Part shown: positions 25,105 through 32,719 of the stretch, piece by piece
Position numbering within the stretch: the first letter of the stretch is position 1
Layout: each line of letters opens with the position of its first letter
Assembly (NCBI GenBank): GCA_017635675.1
Contig: JAGBLA010000138.1
Span: 1 to 39,898, forward strand
Direction: 5' to 3'
Source of the DNA: Ruminiclostridium sp.
GTDB taxonomy: Bacteria; Bacillota; Clostridia; Oscillospirales; Ruminococcaceae
Length of the DNA: 39,898 nt
Position numbers and translations under genes: made by a program
Notes under the pieces: generated by a model
The model's database searches: none
What the model was told of the DNA's origin: nothing
What the model saw: only the letters and a program-made list of their open reading frames with translations

Positions 25105-25647
25105 ATGAACTGGTTACAGCGTATAAGAAAAATAGTATCCGGCATATTGCTGATAGCGGCAGGAGCGCTGTTCATCATACTTCCCGATATCAAGTATATG
25201 CTGCTTCTGGCGGGGCTTGGCATATATCTGCTGATATACGGCGCAAGAATGATGATATACTATTTCACCATGGCGCGGCTCATGGTGGGCGGAAGGGCGA
25301 TACTGTACAAGAGCGTCATACTGCTGGATCTTGCTATGGTCACCGTTTCCATGACGAGCTTCAGTCCTATGTATCTGATAATATACCTTGTCGGAGTGTA
25401 TGCCGCTGCCGGCGTTATTGATATTCTCAGGGGGCTTGAAGCGAAGAAGCTTGACGCGCCGGAATGGAAGATGAAATTTGCGTCAGGTCTTTTTAATATC
25501 GTTATAGCCGGTGCCGCGGGAGTGTCGGGGATAGCGCTGCGCTCCGCGGACATATCGGAATATATCTTCGGGGGAGGACTTATCTGGTCGGGAGTTACGA
25601 ATATAGCCGATACTTTCCGCAGGACACGAATAGTATATATACAGTAA
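25105..25647 (+). CDS. DUF308/HdeD-like membrane protein
   Basis: The 180-residue protein has about six hydrophobic segments in three pairs, with GILLIAAGALFIILPD and GVYAAAGVIDILRGLEAKK resembling the repeated helical pairs of DUF308 (HdeD-like) proteins. Those proteins are small inner-membrane proteins, linked in enterics to acid stress, with no known reaction. AAAGGGG lies upstream of the ATG within the diverged end of the tandem repeat. The gene ends at a terminator it shares with the convergent LysR gene. Confidence 0.8.
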   Translation: MNWLQRIRKIVSGILLIAAGALFIILPDIKYMLLLAGLGIYLLIYGARMMIYYFTMARLMVGGRAILYKSVILLDLAMVTVSMTSFSPMYLIIYLVGVYAAAGVIDILRGLEAKKLDAPEWKMKFASGLFNIVIAGAAGVSGIALRSADISEYIFGGGLIWSGVTNIADTFRRTRIVYIQ

Positions 25648-25660
25648 TTAAGGTACATAT

Positions 25661-25696
25661 AATAACGGCGGGCTCTATAAAGAGCCCGCCGTTATT
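25661..25696. terminator. Terminator hairpin between the DUF308 and LysR genes
   Basis: A perfect 16-bp stem (25661-25676 with 25681-25696) with a 4-base loop is rich in GC at its core and AT at its base. It overlaps the last codons of the LysR gene. T-runs are weak on both sides. Confidence 0.8.
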
Positions 25697-26616
25697 ATTC
25701 CGCATTCCTCCGCTTTTTTATATACGGCGTCGATGAATTTCCTGTCCATATCGGTAAATTCATAGCCCTTTCTCCAAACGAGGATATCCTTATTTACAGC
25801 GGCACTGTCGGCGTATTTCAGCTGTATTATGCCTGCTTTTCTGACCGTATCCTCCGCCATAGGCGGGAGCAGTACGAATGTTTTGGGATTGGACATTATT
25901 ACAAGATATGCGTTCATTACGTCCGTTACATATATATGACGTTTTATCTTCGATGCCGTTTCTGTCTTTATTACCGCGTCTGACGGTATATACGGGACGG
26001 AATGATCTGAGAACGCTATCTCGGTGAGTTGCATAAGATCCGTTTCGGTCACCTTTTCAAGCTTTGCGAGGGGGCTCTCCGGGCTTGCGACTATAACGTA
26101 CCTGTATTCGGAGATGATCTTGCCTGAAAGCCGCTTATTGTTTATGTACTCGTCGAAGAAGCGTTCATAGGTCTTCTCAGAACGGATAATACCGATGTCG
26201 CTCGTGCAGTCGATCACGCTTTCAAGCGTCTGGATAGAGTTCGTTTCCCTGTAGATAAATTCGTGGGGCAGATCGTCTGTGGATAATGTCAGCTCGCGGA
26301 ACGCTTCACAGATATATGATGCCCTCGGTACAGACGCGGCGAAACGTTTCATTGCCCGGCTGTAATTCCGATGTATCTGCTGTATCTCGTTTATCTGGTA
26401 GAGCACATTTGCGGAACGGCGGATAAGCTCCTCGCCCTCGGGGGTGAGTTTCACGCCTTTCGTGGAACGCTCGAATATCCTGAGGTCAAGACTTGCCTCA
26501 AGCTCGTTTATCGCGCGGGTAAGGTTGGGCGGAGCTATCATGAGCCGTTCGGCTGCTTTGCTCATGCTGCCTGCTTTTGCGATCTCGACTGCATATTTTA
26601 AATTTGTGATATTCAT
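25675..26616 (-). CDS. LysR-family transcriptional regulator
   Basis: The start is the ATG at 26616 (MNITNLKYAVEIAKAG), with GAGG seven to eight bases upstream, rather than an earlier codon at 26634. The 313-residue protein has the LysR winged helix-turn-helix in residues 1-60 (AGSMSKAAERLMIAPPNLTRAINELEASL) and a periplasmic-binding-protein-like effector domain. LysR regulators usually control their divergent neighbour in response to a small molecule. Here the neighbour is a chemoreceptor followed by a TRAP transporter, so these are the likely targets. A 20-base palindrome lies between the two promoters. The N-terminal IAPPNLTRAI is a variant of the usual VSQPALSRQI. Confidence 0.94.
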   Translation of the reverse strand: MNITNLKYAVEIAKAGSMSKAAERLMIAPPNLTRAINELEASLDLRIFERSTKGVKLTPEGEELIRRSANVLYQINEIQQIHRNYSRAMKRFAASVPRASYICEAFRELTLSTDDLPHEFIYRETNSIQTLESVIDCTSDIGIIRSEKTYERFFDEYINNKRLSGKIISEYRYVIVASPESPLAKLEKVTETDLMQLTEIAFSDHSVPYIPSDAVIKTETASKIKRHIYVTDVMNAYLVIMSNPKTFVLLPPMAEDTVRKAGIIQLKYADSAAVNKDILVWRKGYEFTDMDRKFIDAVYKKAEECGIITAGSL

Positions 26617-26648
26617 GTAGGATACCTCGCACATACTTTTTTATTAGT

Positions 26649-26677
26649 ATTATAATACATTTTCTGCTGATTTTCAA
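26649..26677 (-). promoter_or_regulatory. Sigma-A promoter of the LysR gene
   Basis: On the minus strand TTGAAA (26677-26672) and TATAAT (26654-26649) are 17 bases apart, about 35 bases before the LysR start. Confidence 0.78.
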
Positions 26678-26692
26678 CAGGAAATCCGAAAA

Positions 26693-26712
26693 TATTATCA
26701 AAAATGATAATA
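26693..26712. promoter_or_regulatory. 20-bp palindrome between divergent promoters
   Basis: TATTATCAAAAATGATAATA has perfect 8-base arms around AAAA. It lies 15 bases upstream of the LysR -35 box and 20 bases upstream of the chemoreceptor -35 box, so one bound dimer or tetramer could act on both promoters. Confidence 0.65.
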
Positions 26713-26732
26713 CCTTTTATCTGAATTGAGAA

Positions 26733-26761
26733 TAGACATAATTGTCGAATGATGTTATAAT
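26733..26761 (+). promoter_or_regulatory. Sigma-A promoter of the chemoreceptor gene
   Basis: TAGACA at 26733-26738 and TATAAT at 26756-26761 are 17 bases apart, with TGT before the -10. Transcription would start near 26768, leaving a leader of about 240 bases. Confidence 0.7.
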
Positions 26762-26767
26762 TTAATT

Positions 26768-27006
26768 TGTATGATAGTAATATTTCATGCACATACGGCC
26801 GCCGTTTCAGTTTTCTTGTTAGCTTTCCGGGTTCCTTATGGCACATAAGTACGGACGACCGTTTGTTTTTTTGGCCTCAAAACTTAAAATTGCTCAATAT
26901 CCTTCAATTTTGTTTTGCACGTTAACAAGGCTATCAGGAGGAGCAGTGCGCCTCTTATTTAATAGTTAAATAGTTAAGACCAATTATACGAACGGAGGAC
27001 AAGACT
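26768..27006 (+). other. Long 5' leader of the chemoreceptor message
   Basis: The leader holds a perfect CTTATG-gca-CATAAG hairpin (26835-26849), then TACGGACGACCGTTTG with a 4-bp stem and a seven-T run ending near 26872, which together could be an attenuator. A related sequence, TACGGCCGCCGTTT, lies upstream near 26794. No riboswitch class that I know fits. The last part has a normal ribosome site (CGGAGG). Confidence 0.45.
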
Positions 27007-28947
27007 ATGTTCAAAAAACTCGGAACGCAGATCGTATTCATCACCACTATATGTATCGCGCTGACGATAGCGATACTGCTTACAGTGACCATTATCGCTT
27101 TCCGCCAGTACAATGACAGCATCATGCTCGAACGTGCTGTGGTAGGTATGCAGGTTCTCGAAGACAAGGTCAACAGCGAGCTTGACGACCTTGAGGACGC
27201 GTACTCCATGTTCAAGGAGGACGGAGATTTCCGCGACGCGGCAGTTGCTGCCGATGGAGCGATCCTTAAAGGTTATTTGCAGAAGCAGCTCCCGGGCGAA
27301 GATTTCTACATGATCGTCGGGGATAAGACCGGTGCGATCACCTTCAAGACCGATAATTATCCGCTCAAATCCTTCGATTATGCCCCCGTGGCAAACGGCA
27401 AGACCATAAAGGGCGTTGCGAGATGCGATGAAGAGCTTGTCGCTATGTTCGCGTCGTATGTCAAGGATCAGGACGGTCAGGAATTCATGCTCTGTCTCGG
27501 TTTCACAATGGAGGCGACCGACTGGCTTGACGAGGTAATGAAGACCTCCAACTGCGACGCGACGGTATGGAACTGGAACATCAGATATGCCACCACTCTC
27601 AAGAGAGACAACGGCGAGCGCGCAACAGGCACAGACCTTAACGAAGATGTTGCGGAAGCTGTCCTCAACAAGAACGGCAAGTACGAGGGTCAGCATGACG
27701 TTGTTGACAGACACTATTATGTTTCCTACCAGACTATGACCGATTATGACGGAAAGATAGTCGGCGCATACTGGGCAGGTGCGGACGCACGTTCGGCTGA
27801 CGGCGAGTTCGGAGCTGTCACCGCGATAGCAATAGTTATAGGCGCTGTCGGTGCGATAGGCATAGCTCTGTTCATCTTCATCTTCTGCACCCAGCGCGTT
27901 ACACGCCCGCTCACTCACGCGGAGGACTATGCGAAGGAAATGCTTGAAGGTCAGCTTGCTACCACAAATGTTACATACAAGTTTGCCGACGATGAGATAG
28001 GACGTTTCGTTGAAACGCTCCGCAGCGCAAAGCACGGCATGAACGATGTTGTCGGCGATTCGTCGAGGATCCTCGCGGCAATGGCTGACGGCGACTTTAC
28101 CGAAACTCCGAGTGTAAGATACCCGGGCGTGTTCGAGGATATCGAGAGAAATATCATTAAGATAGAGGACGACCTCGGTCAGACCCTCAGCAGAATGAAC
28201 ATTTCTTCCGATGAAGTGCTCACGGGCTCCAATCAGATGGCAGAGGGCTCACAGTCCCTCGCGGACGGCACCACCCGCCAGGCATCTGCTATACAGCAGA
28301 TCTCCGCTACTATCGCGGAGGTGTCATCACAGATCGCGACCACGGCACAGAATGCCGCACAGGCGGGCGATCTCTCCAAGCAGACCCAGGACAGAGTGAA
28401 CGAACAGGATCAGGAGATCCAGAACATGGTCCAGGCGATGAACGAGATAAGCACGACCTCGCAGGAGATCGAGAAGATCATCAAGACAATAGAAGATATC
28501 GCGTTCCAGACAAATATCCTCGCGCTCAATGCCGCAGTAGAAGCAGCGCGTGCGGGTGACGCGGGCAAGGGCTTTGCGGTCGTTGCCGATGAAGTCCGCA
28601 ACCTCGCAAGCAAGTCCGCTGAGGCTGCAAGCTCCACCACATCGCTCATCACCGCTTCTATCGAGGCAGTGGACAAGGGCAGCAAGATAGCACTCTCCAC
28701 AGCGGAATCCATGAAGGAAGTAAAGACAATGTCCTCCGAGACCGCGGAGCTTATAACACAGATAGCGTCTGCAAGCGCGGAGCAGAACGAATCCATAAAG
28801 CAGATAACCTCCGGAGTGGAGCAGATCTCGCAGGTAATTCAGACCAACTCCGCTACAGCCGAGGAGACTGCGGCTTCCTGCGAAGAGCTCTCGGGTCAGT
28901 CCAAGCTCCTCAAGGATCAGGTCGCAAGGTTCAGGATCAACAGATAA
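27007..28947 (+). CDS. Methyl-accepting chemotaxis protein with Cache-type sensor
   Basis: The 646-residue receptor has membrane segment 1 (about residues 10-32), an outside Cache-type domain of about 240 residues (with [13 protein letters not shown] and [18 protein letters not shown]), membrane segment 2 (about 274-297), a HAMP region (about 298-352) and a cytoplasmic signalling domain. The hairpin tip that contacts CheA/CheW is intact near residues 490-535 ([20 protein letters not shown]...[15 protein letters not shown]). There is no NWETF-like tether at the C-terminus, which ends ARFRINR. The ligand is unknown; Cache domains often bind amino acids or carboxylates. CGGAGG lies upstream of the ATG. 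The TRAP transporter genes follow after a terminator and separate promoter. Confidence 0.95.
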   Translation: MFKKLGTQIVFITTICIALTIAILLTVTIIAFRQYNDSIMLERAVVGMQVLEDKVNSELDDLEDAYSMFKEDGDFRDAAVAADGAILKGYLQKQLPGEDFYMIVGDKTGAITFKTDNYPLKSFDYAPVANGKTIKGVARCDEELVAMFASYVKDQDGQEFMLCLGFTMEATDWLDEVMKTSNCDATVWNWNIRYATTLKRDNGERATGTDLNEDVAEAVLNKNGKYEGQHDVVDRHYYVSYQTMTDYDGKIVGAYWAGADARSADGEFGAVTAIAIVIGAVGAIGIALFIFIFCTQRVTRPLTHAEDYAKEMLEGQLATTNVTYKFADDEIGRFVETLRSAKHGMNDVVGDSSRILAAMADGDFTETPSVRYPGVFEDIERNIIKIEDDLGQTLSRMNISSDEVLTGSNQMAEGSQSLADGTTRQASAIQQISATIAEVSSQIATTAQNAAQAGDLSKQTQDRVNEQDQEIQNMVQAMNEISTTSQEIEKIIKTIEDIAFQTNILALNAAVEAARAGDAGKGFAVVADEVRNLASKSAEAASSTTSLITASIEAVDKGSKIALSTAESMKEVKTMSSETAELITQIASASAEQNESIKQITSGVEQISQVIQTNSATAEETAASCEELSGQSKLLKDQVARFRINR

Positions 28948-28977
28948 GCCTGACCTGCTGCCTGCAAACAAGACACA

Positions 28978-29011
28978 AAGACCGTCAGCCTTTAAGGCGG
29001 CGGTCTTTTTT
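28978..29011 (+). terminator. Terminator after the chemoreceptor gene
   Basis: AGACCG and CGGTCT pair around an inner GCC/GGC stem, followed by six T residues. Confidence 0.88.
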
Positions 29012-29032
29012 GGACTATGCGCCGCAAAAAAA

Positions 29033-29061
29033 TTGACATTTTCGGAAAAAAATGATATAAT
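29033..29061 (+). promoter_or_regulatory. Sigma-A promoter of the TRAP operon
   Basis: TTGACA at 29033-29038 and TATAAT at 29056-29061 are a full consensus pair with a 17-base spacer and TGA before the -10. It lies about 50 bases before the first TRAP gene. Confidence 0.93.
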
Positions 29062-29111
29062 TAACCAAGTCATTTATCTGCCCCGTCAGAAATACAATCA
29101 ACACTACTAAC

Positions 29112-29127
29112 AGAGGTGATCGGTACG
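29112..29127 (+). promoter_or_regulatory. Unusual translation start region of the TRAP binding-protein gene
   Basis: AGAGGTGA is followed four to five bases later by ACG at 29125-29127. Two other genes here have GGTGAACGGTATG; this one has GGTGATCGGTACG, so the expected ATG is an ACG. The GTG at 29116 overlaps the ribosome site and is poorly placed. Confidence 0.5.
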
Positions 29128-30138
29128 AAAAAACATATTTTTACTGTCATCGGCATCGCTCTTCTTTTAGGGCTTTGCGCAATGGTGACGCTAAGCCTTA
29201 CCGCGGGTATGCGAAGCGGCCCGAAGATACTCACTTATGCCGAGATGAACACTCTCGAAGGCACTGTGCCGGGAGAAATGGCAAAGGCGTTCAAGGCTAA
29301 GACCGAGGAGCTTTCGGGCGGGACGCTCATAATCGACATTCAGGCAAACGGAGTTCTCGGAAGCGAGGAGCAGTTGATAGACAATATGCTGGGCGGCGGG
29401 AATATCACCGACTTCACACGAATAACCGCCTACGCCCTCCTACAGTACGGCTGCGAGAAAGCGGCTCTGCTGAGCATACCTTACACTTTTGAGAGTGAGG
29501 AACATTTCTACCGCTTCGCGGAGAGTGAGCTCGCCCAGGAATTTCTTCTCGAACCACGGGAGATAGGGCTGCCTATCCGAGGACTGTGCTATGCGCAGGA
29601 GGGTTTCCGCAACTTCTTCTTCAAAAAAGAGGTAAAAGGCATAGAAGATCTCAAAAATATGAAGCTTCGCGTTTCCAACGACCCGATAATGACAGGTATG
29701 GTAAACGACCTCGGCGCATACGCCACTACCGTTGCATTTACCGAGCTGTACAGTGCGCTCAGCAGCGGTGTCGTTGACGGCGCGGAACAGCCTACCGCGA
29801 ATTATCTGTCCAACGCATTCCCCGAAGTTGCGCCAAATCTTATACTCGACGGACACACCCTCGGCGCTATGCAGATAGTTATGGCGGAATACCGCTGGGA
29901 ACAGCTCACCGAACAGGAACAGGGCTGGATAATGGAGGCGGCGCAGTACGCTGCAAAGGCGGCAAACGAGAAGGTCGATGAGATACTCGAAGATACCTTC
30001 GCCCAGCTTCGCGAAAAGGGCGTGAACATCGTTGAGGTGGAGGACAAGACCCCGTGGATGGAAGCCTGCCGAGATACCATTGAGACCCACACCAAAAACA
30101 ACCGCGAGCTTTATCAGCGGATACTTGATATGAAGTAA
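29116..30138 (+). CDS. dctP: TRAP transporter solute-binding protein (DctP family)
   Basis: DctP proteins catch a solute, usually an organic acid, outside the cell and deliver it to the QM membrane subunits. The protein of about 340 residues has an N-terminal hydrophobic segment (VIGIALLLGLCAMVTLSL) acting as signal anchor or signal peptide; no clear lipobox Cys follows. Family marks are ALSGGTLIID-like opening sequence, LKNMKLRVSNDPI with the conserved ligand Arg, and FTELYSALSSGVVDGAEQP, where the usual ENP is EQP. The start is not certain: GTG at 29116 or ACG at 29125. It leads a three-gene operon with its own consensus promoter, just after a chemoreceptor gene. Confidence 0.93.
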   Translation: MIGTKKHIFTVIGIALLLGLCAMVTLSLTAGMRSGPKILTYAEMNTLEGTVPGEMAKAFKAKTEELSGGTLIIDIQANGVLGSEEQLIDNMLGGGNITDFTRITAYALLQYGCEKAALLSIPYTFESEEHFYRFAESELAQEFLLEPREIGLPIRGLCYAQEGFRNFFFKKEVKGIEDLKNMKLRVSNDPIMTGMVNDLGAYATTVAFTELYSALSSGVVDGAEQPTANYLSNAFPEVAPNLILDGHTLGAMQIVMAEYRWEQLTEQEQGWIMEAAQYAAKAANEKVDEILEDTFAQLREKGVNIVEVEDKTPWMEACRDTIETHTKNNRELYQRILDMK

Positions 30139-30152
30139 GGAGGGGACCCGAA

Positions 30153-30692
30153 ATGCCTGTTGTTCTGCAAAAGCTTAAAGTCCTCCGTCCCGTGTATGAT
30201 GTCACGTATAAGGTGATACTGTTCATCTGCAAGCTGCTGCTCATAGGCGATATCCTTATAACTGTATGGGCGGTCGCGGGACGGTATATCCCGTTTATCA
30301 GCGACCCGAGCTGGAGCGAGGAGATAGTGCTTACCATGATGGTGTATATGGCAGTGCTGTCGGCGGCTCTCGCGATACGCAAGCGCGGTCATATCCGCAT
30401 GACGGCGTTTGATATGTACATCTCAAAGACCGTTCTTAAGGTCTCAGACCTTATCGCGGACATCGGAGTTCTCATTTTCGGAGCCGTGCTGCTCATATAC
30501 GGCATAAAACTCTGCGCGTCACCGCTCTCCGAGCTCGGAAGATACATCTCTCTGCCCGGGCTCAGCAAGTTCTGGCAGTATATGTCTATCCCCACGGCAG
30601 GTGCGGGTATGGTGATATTCGAGCTTGAACAGGTAATCCTGCGCATAGGCGCATTTTTTGAGAAAGACGAAGAGAAAAAGGAGGAGGAATGA
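30153..30692 (+). CDS. dctQ: TRAP transporter small membrane subunit (DctQ family)
   Basis: The 179-residue protein has four membrane segments (about residues 22-45, 56-75, 92-115 and 140-162) and the family pattern GRYIPF...WSEEIVLTMMVYMAVLSAALAIRKRGHI. The small subunit helps the large permease accept solute from DctP. AGGAGG lies before the ATG at 30153, and the gene follows dctP by 14 bases. Its stop overlaps the next start as ATGA. The C-terminus is a run of Glu and Lys (KDEEKKEEE) created partly by the GGAGGAGG ribosome site of the next gene. Confidence 0.92.
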   Translation: MPVVLQKLKVLRPVYDVTYKVILFICKLLLIGDILITVWAVAGRYIPFISDPSWSEEIVLTMMVYMAVLSAALAIRKRGHIRMTAFDMYISKTVLKVSDLIADIGVLIFGAVLLIYGIKLCASPLSELGRYISLPGLSKFWQYMSIPTAGAGMVIFELEQVILRIGAFFEKDEEKKEEE

Positions 30693-31993
30693 CAATGGAT
30701 GCCGAAACCTTATCCACCGTAATACTGCTCGGCAGCTTTCTTATACTGATACTGCTGCGTTTCCCGATAGCGTATGCTGTCGGCATATCCACCGCCCTGT
30801 GCCTTGTGTCAATGGGGCAGAACCTTGTGTCGCTCCCGCAGCTTATGGTAAAGGGAGTCTGGTCATTCTCGCTCATGGCAGTGCCGTTTTTCATAACAAT
30901 GGGCGTGCTTATGGGGTCGGGAGGCATTTCGGACAAGCTGATAGCCCTCGCGAATTCCCTTGTGGGCTGGATGCGCGGAGGACTGGCGCAGGTGAACATC
31001 GTTGCGTCCTATTTCTTCGGCGGAATTTCCGGCTCGGCGGCAGCGGATACCGCGTCTCTCGGCTCGATACTTATCCCTATGATGGTTGACGAGGGATATG
31101 ACGCGGATTTCTCCACCGCGGTGACTATCACTTCCTCCTGCGAGGGACTTCTTGTTCCTCCGAGCCACAACATGGTCATCTACGCGACCGCTGTGGGAGG
31201 ACTTAGCGTAGGAGCGCTGTTTATGGCGGGTTATCTGCCCGGCGCGCTTCTTGCGATAGCGCTCATGGTCGGCTCATACGTGCTTGCCGTGCGCCGTCAC
31301 TATCCCAAGGGCGAGAAATTCTCCATAAAGAACTTTGTGAAACAGCTCGGTAAGTCGATATGGGCGCTGCTCGCGGTGCTCATCGTAATAATCGGCGTGG
31401 TCGGCGGCGTATTCACGGCTACCGAATCCGCGGCTATCGCAGTTATCTATTCTCTGTTCGTTTCGGTATTCGTATATAAGGGACTTAACTGGAAGGGCGT
31501 ATGGCAGAGCCTTGAAAAGTGCATCGACACGCTTTCCATCGTGCTGATCCTCATAGCCGTAAGCTCGGCGTTCGGCGCGTGCCTTACGCTTCTACACGTA
31601 CCCGACAAGGCGGCGGCGCTCATAACGGGCGTATCGGACAATCCTGTGATAGTTATACTGCTTCTTAACCTTATACTGCTTGTCCTCGGAATGATAATGG
31701 ACATGGCTCCGATAATACTGATAGCAACACCGATACTGCTGCCCGTAGCAACAAGTGTGGGGCTGCACCCGATACAGTTCGGCATCATGATGATACTCAA
31801 CTGCGGTATCGGACTTCTCACTCCGCCTGTCGGCACGGTGCTGTACATCGGCTCGGCGGTGGCGAAGCGCCCCATGGAAAAGGTGGTCAAGGCGACTTTG
31901 CCGTTCTACCTGTGCATGATAGCGGCGCTGCTGCTCATATCCTTTGTGCCGCAGATAAGTCTGTGGCTGCCGGAGCTTACGGGCTCGCTGTAA
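30689..31993 (+). CDS. dctM: TRAP transporter large permease subunit (DctM family)
   Basis: The 434-residue protein is the sodium-coupled transport channel, with about eleven or twelve membrane segments. Typical DctM sequence is present: GGISGSAAADTASLGSILIP, EGLLVPPSHNMVIYA, and near the end LNCGIGLLTPPVGTVLYIGSAVA. A strong GGAGGAGG site overlaps the end of dctQ, and two ATGs (30689, 30695) are both possible. The length and motifs show a complete subunit. The YcxB-like gene starts five bases after the stop, so it belongs to the same message. Confidence 0.95.
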   Translation: MTMDAETLSTVILLGSFLILILLRFPIAYAVGISTALCLVSMGQNLVSLPQLMVKGVWSFSLMAVPFFITMGVLMGSGGISDKLIALANSLVGWMRGGLAQVNIVASYFFGGISGSAAADTASLGSILIPMMVDEGYDADFSTAVTITSSCEGLLVPPSHNMVIYATAVGGLSVGALFMAGYLPGALLAIALMVGSYVLAVRRHYPKGEKFSIKNFVKQLGKSIWALLAVLIVIIGVVGGVFTATESAAIAVIYSLFVSVFVYKGLNWKGVWQSLEKCIDTLSIVLILIAVSSAFGACLTLLHVPDKAAALITGVSDNPVIVILLLNLILLVLGMIMDMAPIILIATPILLPVATSVGLHPIQFGIMMILNCGIGLLTPPVGTVLYIGSAVAKRPMEKVVKATLPFYLCMIAALLLISFVPQISLWLPELTGSL

Positions 31994-31997
31994 TAGT

Positions 31998-32522
31998 ATG
32001 AGTTCCGTAAAAACTATCACCGTTGAGGTAAGACCCGACAAAAGGACATTCCGTGATTTCGCGGTGTTCGACACCTTTGTGCTGAAAAAGCACTGGGTAA
32101 GACCGACAATATTCTGCGCGGCTATGACAGTGTTCGCTGTCGCGGCGCTGCTTTTCGTACAGGAGCAGCCTTGGGTCATCGCGGGCGTGCTTCTTGCTGT
32201 CGGGTACGGACTGCCCGCGGTGTATGTACTGTCATTTCTGAGCCAGGTCAGCGCGCAGGCAAAGAAAAACCGTCTGTCAGCCGATAAAAAGGTATATACC
32301 GTGACCCTCGGTGAGGAATGTGTGACGGTGAAGGGTGAGCGTCGGGAGAACGAGACGCTCACTCTTGAATGGGCGAACCTGACCGCGTACCGCAGAAAGC
32401 GCTGCATTTACCTGTATGCCGACAAGAACAGGGCATTCCTGCTGCCGGACGGACAGGCAGATGTGAGCGGCGGCGAGCTATGGGAGTTCATTTCCGCGCG
32501 CGCAGGCTCGACGGGGCGATAA
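31998..32522 (+). CDS. YcxB-like membrane protein
   Basis: The 174-residue protein has two adjacent membrane segments (about residues 37-55 and 58-80) followed by a soluble domain with VTLGEECVTVKGERRE, LEWANLTAYRRKRCIYLYAD and AFLLPDG. This layout is that of YcxB-like proteins, whose role is not known. The start lies four bases after the dctM stop without a visible ribosome site, so it depends on coupled translation. Its place behind a TRAP operon is unusual; it may be carried along only as a passenger. Confidence 0.82.
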   Translation: MSSVKTITVEVRPDKRTFRDFAVFDTFVLKKHWVRPTIFCAAMTVFAVAALLFVQEQPWVIAGVLLAVGYGLPAVYVLSFLSQVSAQAKKNRLSADKKVYTVTLGEECVTVKGERRENETLTLEWANLTAYRRKRCIYLYADKNRAFLLPDGQADVSGGELWEFISARAGSTGR

Positions 32523-32531
32523 TATATGATA

Positions 32532-32558
32532 AGGCACCCCTCGCGGGTGCTTTTCTTT
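32532..32558 (+). terminator. Terminator of the TRAP operon
   Basis: GCACCC and GGGTGC pair around a short loop and TTTTCTTTT follows. Confidence 0.82.
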
Positions 32559-32591
32559 TGCATACAGTCACCGCGGGACGTATAAAGTGCG

Positions 32592-32618
32592 TTGATATTG
32601 GAAATACAATATATCGAC
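32592..32618 (+). promoter_or_regulatory. Inverted repeat upstream of the PASTA lipoprotein promoter
   Basis: GTTGATATTG and CAATATATCGAC pair as ten base pairs with one G-T pair and a two-base bulge around GAAATA; the inner six bases on each side are perfect. It lies about 33 bases upstream of the -35 box. Confidence 0.45.
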
Positions 32619-32650
32619 ACATAGTTTTGAAAACGGTCAATATATGCCGA

Positions 32651-32679
32651 TTGACAAAACGGTGAAGATATGATATATT
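32651..32679 (+). promoter_or_regulatory. Sigma-A promoter of the PASTA lipoprotein gene
   Basis: TTGACA at 32651-32656 and TATATT at 32674-32679 are 17 bases apart with TGA before the -10. Confidence 0.85.
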
Positions 32680-32719
32680 ATAAGGTGTACGATTTTGGCG
32701 AAAGGACAATGATACGACC

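Noticed and set aside
24788-25223. Minus-strand repeat protein in the tandem repeat
   Set aside because: The 106-base period changes the reading frame at every copy, there is no ribosome site, and the hairpins explain the conservation better.
26790-26872. c-di-GMP riboswitch (class I or II) in the chemoreceptor leader
   Set aside because: The ACGACCGT segment and the gene type suggested it, but the conserved core elements of both classes are absent and the expected pairing partners are not present.
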